Assembly (NCBI RefSeq): GCF_000421705.1
Contig: NZ_ATXN01000002.1
Location: forward strand, 1,364,001-1,428,000
From: Brevundimonas naejangsanensis DSM 23858
Lineage (GTDB): Bacteria; Pseudomonadota; Alphaproteobacteria; Caulobacterales; Caulobacteraceae
Length of the DNA stretch: 64,000 bases
Direction of reading: 5' to 3'
A model generated the notes under the pieces. That model saw only the letters and a program-made list of their open reading frames with translations, made no database searches and was not told where the DNA came from. Both the position numbers and the translations under genes were made by a program. This document shows positions 58,157-64,000 of this stretch, in pieces. Position 1 is the first letter of the stretch, and every line of letters starts with the position of its first letter.

Positions 58157-59164
58157 TCAGGCCGGCTCCACGGTCTGCTCGATGGCGCCGAACAGGGTGC
58201 GGTTCTTGTCGTCCAGCATTTCGATGCGAACGGTGTCGCCGTGTTTTAGGAAAGGGGTCTTGGCCGCGCCGGTCTGGATGGTCTCGACGGTGCGGATTTC
58301 GGCGATGCAGCTGTAGCCAAGGCCGCCTTCGGACACCGGCTTGCCGGGCCCGCCGTCGGCGTCCTTGTTCGACACCGTGCCCGAGCCGATGACCGTCCCG
58401 GCGCCTAAGGAGCGCGTCTTGGCCAGGTGGGCGATCAGGGTCCCGAAGTCGAAGGTCATGTCGACGCCCGCGTCGGCGCGGCCGAAATCCTGACCGTTGA
58501 TCTGAACCAGCAGGGCGCCCGACAGCTTGCCGTCGTTCCAATGCTCGCCCAGGGCGTCCGGGGTGACGAAGACCGGCGACAGGGCGCTGGCGGGCTTGGA
58601 CTGGACAAAGCCGAAGCCCTTGGCCAGTTCGCCGGGGATCAGATTGCGGAGCGAGACGTCGTTGACCAGGCCGACAAGGCGGATCGAGGCCAGAGCTTCG
58701 TCGCGACCGGCGCCAAGCGGCACGTCGCCGGTGACGACCACGATCTCGGCCTCCAGGTCGCAGCCCCAGGCCTCGTCCTTCAGCGGGATGGCGTCGCGCG
58801 GCGACAGGAAGCCGTCGGAGCCGCCCTGATACATCAGCGGATCGGTCCAGAAGCTCTCGGGCATCTCGGCCCCGCGCGCTTTGCGCACCAGTTCGACGTG
58901 GTTCACATAGGCCGAGCCGTCGGCCCACTGATAGGCGCGCGGCAGGGGGGCGGCGGCCTCGTGCTCGCGGAAACGGCCGCGCGGCACGGCTTCGTGCTCA
59001 AGGCTTTCGGCCAGGGCGCGCAGCAGCGGCTCGCACCGCTCCCAGTCGTCCAGCGCCGCCTGCAGCGTCGGGGCGATCAGGAAGGCGTCCGTGAACCAGT
59101 TCAGGTCGTTGGAGACGACGACGAGGCGGCCGTCACGGCCGTGCTTGAGCGAGGCGAGTTTCAT
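58157..59164 (-). CDS. fahA: Fumarylacetoacetate hydrolase
   Basis: Last step of tyrosine degradation, yielding fumarate and acetoacetate. It has 335 residues. The metal-binding residues of the FAH fold are seen in CDLEAEIVVVTGDVPLGA (Glu-x-Glu) and LVGLVNDVSLRNLIP (Asp). SKPASALSPVFVTPDALGEHW and GTLIAHLAKTRSLGAGTVIG are conserved in this bacterial FAH branch. GSGTVSNKD and GLGYSCIAEIRTVETI follow. hmgA and hpd in the same window support the role. It stands alone: neighbours on both sides are unrelated. Confidence 0.9.
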   Translation of the reverse strand: MKLASLKHGRDGRLVVVSNDLNWFTDAFLIAPTLQAALDDWERCEPLLRALAESLEHEAVPRGRFREHEAAAPLPRAYQWADGSAYVNHVELVRKARGAEMPESFWTDPLMYQGGSDGFLSPRDAIPLKDEAWGCDLEAEIVVVTGDVPLGAGRDEALASIRLVGLVNDVSLRNLIPGELAKGFGFVQSKPASALSPVFVTPDALGEHWNDGKLSGALLVQINGQDFGRADAGVDMTFDFGTLIAHLAKTRSLGAGTVIGSGTVSNKDADGGPGKPVSEGGLGYSCIAEIRTVETIQTGAAKTPFLKHGDTVRIEMLDDKNRTLFGAIEQTVEPA

Positions 59165-59223
59165 GAGCTGAAGCTAATCCGAAGCAGGGGCGGAGGGAAG
59201 TCTGCGCGAGGGCGGCAGGCGCC

Positions 59224-59523
59224 TCACACGGTCTGAGCGCCCGGCGGGCTGATGACGGCGCGCGCCTCGGCGCCGGTGCGTTTGGCCGGGTCGCGGACCT
59301 CGACCTCGATGATGATGGCGCCGACGGGGTCATGCGCCCACAGATAGCGACGCTCGACCTCGACCTCGCGGCCCGACGGGGCCATGCCCTCATAGGTGTC
59401 GCCCCAGGGGGTGATCGCCTTCATCTCGACCCAGCGCAGGGCGCAGGCGGCGTCCAGTTCCTCAAGCGCCATTTCCGACAGTTCGTCGGCGTGGGGTTCG
59501 GGCGTTTCAGGGCTTACAGCCAT
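59224..59523 (-). CDS. Small conserved hypothetical protein
   Basis: A protein of 99 residues from ATG 59523; the start overlaps the end of the ICMT-like gene by 10 bp, so the two are coupled. The sequence is acidic at the N-terminus (HADELSEMALEELDAACALR), then a beta-rich part: ITPWGDTYEGMAPSGREVEV, YLWAHDPVGAIIIEVEVRDP. No signal or membrane segment. I do not recognise the family. Confidence 0.7.
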   Translation of the reverse strand: MAVSPETPEPHADELSEMALEELDAACALRWVEMKAITPWGDTYEGMAPSGREVEVERRYLWAHDPVGAIIIEVEVRDPAKRTGAEARAVISPPGAQTV

Positions 59524-59990
59524 CGACGGACCTTCTGGCGATAGGCGGCGTACTCGGGGCCGAAACGGGCGGACAGATAGCGCTCCTCGCGGGCGATGAC
59601 GAAGCGGTCGACCACGATCAGGCAGGGGATCAGCAGGCCAAGGGCAATCGGGCTGTCCATCGCGATCGCCAGTCCCAGATAGGTGATGGCGAACCCCAGA
59701 TAGATGGGGTTGCGGCTGAAGCGGTAAAGGCCGCCGGTGGCCAGAACCGTCGTCGGCTTCCACGGTTCGGGCGGGGTGCCCAGGCGGCAGAAATAGCCCG
59801 CCGCCGCCCCGTCCAGCAGCAGGCCGCCCAGGATCAGCACGAGGGCGAGGCCACGCCGAACCTCAGTCGCAAGGCCAAGCGACGGCTCGCCCAGCCACTG
59901 GCCCAACCCCCAGCCGCCGAGCAGGAAGGCGAAATAGATCGCGGGCGGCGGCACGACGACGCCCGAATGATCGCCCCTGCCCGGCTTCAT
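59514..59990 (-). CDS. Isoprenylcysteine carboxyl methyltransferase-like (PEMT/ICMT) membrane protein
   Basis: Small integral membrane protein of 158 residues, ATG 59990. The family hallmark is GGLYRFSRNPIYLGFAITYL near residues 86-105 (the R-x-x-x-P-x-Y/L motif). The C-terminal EERYLSARFGPEYAAYRQKV is the Glu-Glu...Y-x-x-Y motif that binds S-adenosylmethionine. Four hydrophobic helices surround them. Bacterial members methylate lipids or small molecules; the substrate is unknown. It starts 5 bp after the isoaspartyl peptidase stop and so sits in its operon. Confidence 0.87.
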   Translation of the reverse strand: MKPGRGDHSGVVVPPPAIYFAFLLGGWGLGQWLGEPSLGLATEVRRGLALVLILGGLLLDGAAAGYFCRLGTPPEPWKPTTVLATGGLYRFSRNPIYLGFAITYLGLAIAMDSPIALGLLIPCLIVVDRFVIAREERYLSARFGPEYAAYRQKVRRWL

Positions 59991-59995
59991 GGGCG

Positions 59996-61081
59996 TCAAC
60001 GCGCGGCTTCTTCGTCGCCGTAGATGGCGACGCGCGCGGGCGAGGTCGAGGACACCGCGCCGCGATACATGCCCGAGGTGTTCATCGAGAAGGCGTGGAC
60101 GCCGTCCTTGCCCATGACGATGACGCCGCCGTCGCCGCCGATGGAGCCGACCTCGGCGATCTCGGCGTCGGCCGCCTGTTGTACGGAGGCGCCAGTCGCG
60201 GTGCGGCTGCAGATGTCGCGGGCCACGGTGGCGCGGATGAAGTATTCGCCCGAGCCCGTCGCCGAGACGGCGCAGCCGTCGGCGTTGGAGGCGTAGGTCC
60301 CGGCGCCGATAACCGGCACGTCGCCGACCCGGCCCCAACGCTTGGCCGTCATGCCGCCGGTCGAGGTGGCGGCGGCCAGGCGGCCCTGGCTGTCCATCGC
60401 CACGGCGCCGACGGTGCCGAACTTGCGCTCGTCCAGCGGGGCTTCATGCAGGTTGAAGGCCAGGGGCGCGGCCGGACCCAGACGGGCCGGTTCGGCCGGA
60501 GCGCCTTCGGGGCGCGGCGGCAGCGGCTGGCCAGCGTCGCGCAAGGCCTTCAGCAGGGCCTGCCAGCGGCTTTCGGTGAAGAAGAAGCCGGGACCAACCT
60601 CTTCCAGACCCGCCGAGCGGGCGAAGGTCTCGGCGCCCTCGCCGATCAGCATGACGTGGGGCGACTTCTCCATCACCGCGCGGGCGGCGGCGATGGGGTG
60701 GCGGGTGCGGGTCAGGCCTGCGACGGCGCCCGCGTTCAGGTCCGTCCCGTCCATGACGGCGGCGTCCAGTTCGTTCTTGCCCGCCGAGGTGAAGACGGCG
60801 CCGCGCCCGGCGTTGAACAGGGGATTGTCCTCCATCGCCTCGACGGCGGCCTGAACCGCGTCCAGCGAGGAGCCGCCGCGCGCCAGCACGGCCGAACCGG
60901 CGTCCAGCGCCGCCTGCAGCCCGGCGCGATAGGCCGCGTCGCGCTCGGGGCTCAGTTGGGCGCGCTCGATCACGCCCGCGCCGCCGTGGATGGCCAGCGA
61001 CCAAGTCGGCGCCTCCTGAGCGAAGGCAGGCGCGGCCAGGACGGCGGCGGCCGCAGCAGCGGCGAAGGCGATGGACTTCAT
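59996..61081 (-). CDS. Isoaspartyl peptidase / L-asparaginase, secreted Ntn-hydrolase
   Basis: Plant-type asparaginase that removes isoaspartyl residues from peptides; it matures by self-cleavage. ATG 61081 gives 361 residues with a signal peptide (residues 1-22, ending PAFAQ). IHGGAGVIER at residue 31, LFNAGRGAVFTSAGKNELDA near 88, and the autocleavage site Gly222-Thr223 in RKFGTVGAVAMDSQG, where Thr223 is the nucleophile. TSTGGMTAKRWGRVGDVPVI and GSGEYFIRATVARDI follow. About 30 residues before the cleavage site are Pro-rich, as expected for a flexible linker. First gene of a three-gene unit with the ICMT-like and small hypothetical genes. Confidence 0.94.
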   Translation of the reverse strand: MKSIAFAAAAAAAVLAAPAFAQEAPTWSLAIHGGAGVIERAQLSPERDAAYRAGLQAALDAGSAVLARGGSSLDAVQAAVEAMEDNPLFNAGRGAVFTSAGKNELDAAVMDGTDLNAGAVAGLTRTRHPIAAARAVMEKSPHVMLIGEGAETFARSAGLEEVGPGFFFTESRWQALLKALRDAGQPLPPRPEGAPAEPARLGPAAPLAFNLHEAPLDERKFGTVGAVAMDSQGRLAAATSTGGMTAKRWGRVGDVPVIGAGTYASNADGCAVSATGSGEYFIRATVARDICSRTATGASVQQAADAEIAEVGSIGGDGGVIVMGKDGVHAFSMNTSGMYRGAVSSTSPARVAIYGDEEAAR

Positions 61082-61135
61082 TTCAGGCTCCCCAATGTAC
61101 TGTCTGATCCCCATGCAATGGGGAGGCGGGCAAAG

Positions 61136-61321
61136 CTAGGCCTTGTGGTGCAGGCGACGCCAGAGCCGGTGGGCCAGGATCGGGGCGAAGCCGCAGACGA
61201 GGGCGGCGATCAGGACCATCCAGAACCCGCCCCCCAGCCAGTATTCGCCCGCGAGCGCCCCGGCCCCGGCCGCCAGAAGCGGGCCGAGCCAGGGCAGCCA
61301 GTGCGGCGGTCGGAACCGCAT
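61136..61321 (-). CDS. Small membrane protein coupled to hpd
   Basis: A protein of 61 residues with two membrane helices (about residues 9-28 and 32-52), a basic end (HRLWRRLHHKA) and Trp/Pro-rich start (RPPHWLPWLGP). Its ATG follows the hpd TGA with no gap (TGAATG), so translation should be coupled. I recognise no family; the position next to hpd is the only hint. Confidence 0.65.
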   Translation of the reverse strand: MRFRPPHWLPWLGPLLAAGAGALAGEYWLGGGFWMVLIAALVCGFAPILAHRLWRRLHHKA

Positions 61322-62407
61322 TCAGGCGTCGACCTTGATGACGCCGCGACGGATCTGGTCCAGCTCGATCGAATCGAACAGGGCCTGGAAGTTGCCGTTG
61401 CCGAAGCCTTCATTGCCCTTGCGCTGGATGATCTCGAAGAAGATCGGGCCGAAGGTGTCCTGGGTGAAGATCTGCAGCAGCAGGCCTTCCTCGTCCGAAC
61501 CGTCGATCAGGATGCGGTTCTTGCGCATCCGCTCCACGTCCTCGCCGTGGCCCGGCAGGCGTTTGTCGATCAGTTCGAAATAGGTCTCGATAGTGTCCTG
61601 GAAGTCGACGCCGCGCGCGCGCATGGCTTCGACCGTCTCGAAGATGTTCTCGGTCGTCAGGGCGATGTGCTGGATGCCTTCGCCGTTGTAGCGGCGGATG
61701 AATTCCTCGATCTGGGAATTCTCGTCCTGGCTCTCGTTCAACGGGATGCGGATGGCGCGGTCGGGCGCGATCATGGCCTGGGAGAACAGGCCCGTCGCCT
61801 TGCCCTTGATGTCGAAATACTTCTGCTCCTCGAAGTTGAACACCGAGTTGTAGAAGCCCGACCAGGTGCGCATCTCGCCGCGACGGACGTTGTGGGTCAG
61901 GTGGTCCAGGATCTCCAGACCGACGCTGTTTCTGCGCTCGGCCTCTTCCCAGCCCTCGATCTCGTCCCAGGCGTCATAGAGGGAGCCGGCCTCGCCATAC
62001 TGGTCGATGACGTAGAGCAGGCTGCCGCCGATGCCCTGCAGCACATAGGGGTAGTCGTTGGCCAGCGCCCCGCCATGCACGCCCTCGGCGGCGCGTGCGC
62101 CACGCGCCAGCGCGCCTTCATAGGCGGCCTTGGCGTCGGCGACGCGGAAAGCCATGCCGTTGGCCGACGGGCCGTGGTCGCGGGCGAAGTCCGCCGCCTG
62201 CGCTTTCGGCGTTCGATGGACCAGCATGGTGATGTCGCCCTGTTTCAGGCGCACCACGTCATTGGCCGGGTTCACATGGGTGGGGGTGAAGCCCATCAGC
62301 TCCAGACGCGAAATCATCGCCTCGGGCTCGGGGCCGGTGAATTCGACGAACTCGAAGCCGTCGACGCCGAGGGGGTTTTCCTGGTCGAGTTTGGCGGCGT
62401 CCTGCAT
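61322..62407 (-). CDS. hpd: 4-hydroxyphenylpyruvate dioxygenase
   Basis: Iron(II) enzyme of tyrosine degradation, converting 4-hydroxyphenylpyruvate to homogentisate. The product has 361 residues, normal for bacterial HPPD. The N-terminal vicinal-oxygen-chelate domain begins GVDGFEFVEFTGPEPEA. Iron ligands: His in ILDHLTHNVRRGEM near residue 168, His in GIQHIALTTENIFETVEAM near 250, and Glu in GPIFFEIIQRKGNEGFGNGN near 331. The C-terminal helix ALFDSIELDQIRRGV closes the active site. Its product is the substrate of HmgA (24692-25987). Confidence 0.96.
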   Translation of the reverse strand: MQDAAKLDQENPLGVDGFEFVEFTGPEPEAMISRLELMGFTPTHVNPANDVVRLKQGDITMLVHRTPKAQAADFARDHGPSANGMAFRVADAKAAYEGALARGARAAEGVHGGALANDYPYVLQGIGGSLLYVIDQYGEAGSLYDAWDEIEGWEEAERRNSVGLEILDHLTHNVRRGEMRTWSGFYNSVFNFEEQKYFDIKGKATGLFSQAMIAPDRAIRIPLNESQDENSQIEEFIRRYNGEGIQHIALTTENIFETVEAMRARGVDFQDTIETYFELIDKRLPGHGEDVERMRKNRILIDGSDEEGLLLQIFTQDTFGPIFFEIIQRKGNEGFGNGNFQALFDSIELDQIRRGVIKVDA

Positions 62408-62632
62408 GACGCGTCTCCTCTCTCTTATGGTTTGGCGCGGCCGGGGCCGTCATGGCGCGGCCGCTGATTGGGGCGGAACCTACTGGCGGGGCGGCATGGG
62501 GCGCAAGGCGGGTTTCAGCGGAAAGGGCGCACGTTCCAGTGTCGCAGCCGCGGCCTGACCTCTCGCCTGCATCGGCGCAGCCTGCTATCGGGCAGAACGA
62601 CAAGAGGCGGGGGCCTCGATCAGGACGCCTGA

Positions 62633-63214
62633 ATGCTGCGCAAGCTCTACGACTGGGTCTTCTCTCTGGCCCGCCATCGTCACGCCACCCGGTCGCTGGC
62701 CGTCGTCTCCTTCGCCGAAAGCTCCTTCTTCCCGATTCCGCCGGATGTGATGCTGGCGCCGATGGTGCTGGCCAAGCCCGAGCGCGCCTATTTCTACGCG
62801 GCGGTCTGCACCGTGGCCTCGGTGCTGGGCGGCCTTTTGGGTTACGCCATCGGCTATTTCCTGGAGCCGGTCGGCCTGCAGATGCTGGCCTGGCTGGGCA
62901 AGGCCGATACGTTCGAGGCGTCCAAGGCCCTGTTCCAGCAGCACGGCGCCTGGGTCATCCTGATCAAGGGCCTGACGCCCATCCCCTTCAAGCTGATCAC
63001 CATCGCCTCGGGCATCTTCCAGTTTAATCTGGCGCTGTTCATCGCCCTGTGCGTCGTCACGCGCGGCGCCCGCTTCTTCCTGGTCGCCTTCGTGCTCAAG
63101 CGCTGGGGGCCGCCGATGCTGGCGATCGTCGAAAAGCGGCTGGCCCTGTTCACCGTGCTGTTTCTTGTGCTGCTGGTCGGCGCCTTCTTTATGGTCAAGC
63201 TTATCGGACACTGA
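62633..63214 (+). CDS. YqaA-like VTT/DedA-family membrane protein
   Basis: Inner-membrane protein of 193 residues. The VTT pattern is clear: AVVSFAESSFFPIPPDVMLA (re-entrant loop with the Glu and Pro-Pro), SVLGGLLGYAIGYFLEPVGL, then ILIKGLTPIPFKLITIASGI (the second Pro loop), and a final helix pair. DedA-superfamily proteins act in lipid-carrier or phospholipid flipping; this YqaA-like branch is less studied. It is divergent from hpd, with 225 bp between starts, and is followed by dsbB after 55 bp. Confidence 0.9.
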   Translation: MLRKLYDWVFSLARHRHATRSLAVVSFAESSFFPIPPDVMLAPMVLAKPERAYFYAAVCTVASVLGGLLGYAIGYFLEPVGLQMLAWLGKADTFEASKALFQQHGAWVILIKGLTPIPFKLITIASGIFQFNLALFIALCVVTRGARFFLVAFVLKRWGPPMLAIVEKRLALFTVLFLVLLVGAFFMVKLIGH

Positions 63215-63269
63215 TCGACGCCGCCCCCGGCACGGTTTATGAGAGGCGCCCGGTTCCTGTGAGGCGCAC

Positions 63270-63809
63270 ATGAGCGCGATCTACAAATTGCTGACCCGCT
63301 GGTGGACGGCCTTCGCCCTGGCCGCCGCCCTGGCCATGCTGGGCGCCGCCCATGCGTTCGAGCGGTTCGGCGGAATGCCGCCGTGCAGCCTGTGCCTGAA
63401 GCAGCGCGAGGTCTATTGGGCCGCCGTCGCCATCGCCGGAGCCGCGACCTTCTGGGCCCTGTTCAGCCGGGCCAGCCGGGGCACGCCGCGCATCGCCTCC
63501 TTCCTGCTGGCCGTCGTCTTTCTGACGGGGGCGGTCACGGCGGGTTATCATGCCGGAGGCGAGCTGAAGTGGTGGAACCTGCCCGCCACCTGCATGGCCG
63601 CGCCTTCGACCTCGATCGACCTGTCGGCGCTGACGGCGCTGCTCGACGGCACGGGCGGCAGCACGGCCTTCGTCTCCTGCGGCGACGTGCCGTGGAGTTT
63701 TGCGGGCCTGTCGATGGCGGGCTGGAACTTTGTCATCTCCCTGGCGCTGGCTATCATCAGCCTGCTGGCGGCGAAACGTCCCAAGGACGCGCGCGCGCCC
63801 AAGAGCTAA
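63270..63809 (+). CDS. dsbB: Disulfide bond formation protein B
   Basis: Inner-membrane quinone reductase that reoxidises DsbA. It has 179 residues with four membrane helices. The first redox pair is Cys39-Ser-Leu-Cys42 in GGMPPCSLCLKQREVYW, and the second is Cys108 and Cys137 in the periplasmic loop (PATCMAAP, FVSCGDVPW). The Gln-Arg after the first pair is the quinone-contacting position. It is 11 bp upstream of coq7; sharing a transcript with a ubiquinone-synthesis gene fits DsbB's use of ubiquinone. Confidence 0.93.
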   Translation: MSAIYKLLTRWWTAFALAAALAMLGAAHAFERFGGMPPCSLCLKQREVYWAAVAIAGAATFWALFSRASRGTPRIASFLLAVVFLTGAVTAGYHAGGELKWWNLPATCMAAPSTSIDLSALTALLDGTGGSTAFVSCGDVPWSFAGLSMAGWNFVISLALAIISLLAAKRPKDARAPKS

Positions 63810-63820
63810 GAAGGGGCGTC

Positions 63821-64000
63821 ATGACCCAATCCGCTGAAGACATCGCCGCCGCCCGCCGCATTCCTCTGCCGCGCCCCGGCGTCGGTCAGGACAAGGCGCG
63901 GCTGGCTGAAATGCTGCGCGTCGACCATGCGGGCGAGTTCGCCGCCGTCCACATCTACCGCGCCCAGCGCGCCGTGCTGGAAGGCCGCAAGGGCAAGGAC
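63821..64000 (+). CDS. coq7: Demethoxyubiquinone hydroxylase, Coq7 family (N-terminal part)
   Basis: Di-iron enzyme of ubiquinone synthesis. Only the first 60 codons are in the window; the frame runs off the right edge. AAGAAGGGG stands 4 bp before the ATG. The conserved LAEMLRVDHAGEFAAVHIYR (residues ~28-47) contains the first iron-ligand Glu and the family's Asp-His-Ala-Gly-Glu signature. Confidence 0.88.
   Translation, partial: MTQSAEDIAAARRIPLPRPGVGQDKARLAEMLRVDHAGEFAAVHIYRAQRAVLEGRKGKD

Noticed and set aside
60095-62467. 790-codon open frame opposite the isoaspartyl peptidase and hpd
   Set aside because: Antisense shadow of three firmly identified genes; rich in Gly/Ala/Gln with no motifs.

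Overview
The window is about 68% G+C, with tightly packed genes, short 4-bp ATGA overlaps and many TonB-dependent receptors and secreted peptidases. A cell-cycle regulator of the CpdR type (30111-30467) and the overall gene content point to an alphaproteobacterium of the order Caulobacterales, most likely Brevundimonas or a close relative. It looks like chromosome: housekeeping genes (lepA, ppa, zwf, the his genes, queG, uppP, coq7) and two tRNA genes. I saw no rRNA, CRISPR array, phage, transposase or replication origin.

Layout. 1-3674: a TonB-dependent receptor followed by an M14 peptidase cut by the window edge. 3803-4203: the decayed C-terminal part of a dihydrodipicolinate-synthase-family gene. 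4389-11663: an iron/heme acquisition locus made of a Fur-like box, a FecI-type sigma factor, a FecR-type regulator, a very large TonB-dependent receptor, a heme oxygenase, a YbaN-like membrane protein and a TonB. The receptor carries a second, Omp25/Omp31-like beta-barrel at its C-terminus and is interrupted by one frameshift. 11940-18955: a histidine operon (TrpR-like regulator, hisG, hisD, a pseudo-HisC/HisB fusion, hisH, hisA, hisF, hisIE). 18997-24266: the Entner-Doudoroff entry operon zwf-pgl-edd-glk. 24323-33967: a lipoprotein, hmgA, lepA, an S10 peptidase, tRNA-Val, cpdR, an N-formylglutamate amidohydrolase-like gene, a DUF599 protein, ppa and a KDPG-aldolase-like gene.

33998-47525: a kynurenine-formamidase-like hydrolase, a stand-alone AsnC-type ligand domain, an M16 peptidase, a NYN-LOTUS protein, two small paralogous secreted proteins, cobT, a phytase-like lipoprotein, queG, a GST, a CDF transporter, uppP and an NDUFA9-like protein. 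47669-56301: an amidohydrolase, an M1 aminopeptidase, a Bcr/CflA-type transporter and a TetR-EmrB-EmrA efflux operon. 56328-57000: a lower-G+C patch with one small cysteine-containing secreted protein. 57069-64000: tRNA-Leu, a TonB-C-like secreted protein, fahA, an ICMT-like methyltransferase, an isoaspartyl peptidase, hpd, a YqaA-like protein, dsbB and the start of coq7. Tyrosine breakdown (hpd, hmgA, fahA) is present but split over three places.

The most unusual items are the double-barrel receptor in the heme locus, the catalytically dead aminotransferase domain fused to HisB, a perfect palindrome at the start of the TrpR-like gene that heads the his operon, and long palindromic intergenic elements lodged inside the his and Entner-Doudoroff operons. 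All functional statements are from reading motifs and context; no database search was possible.
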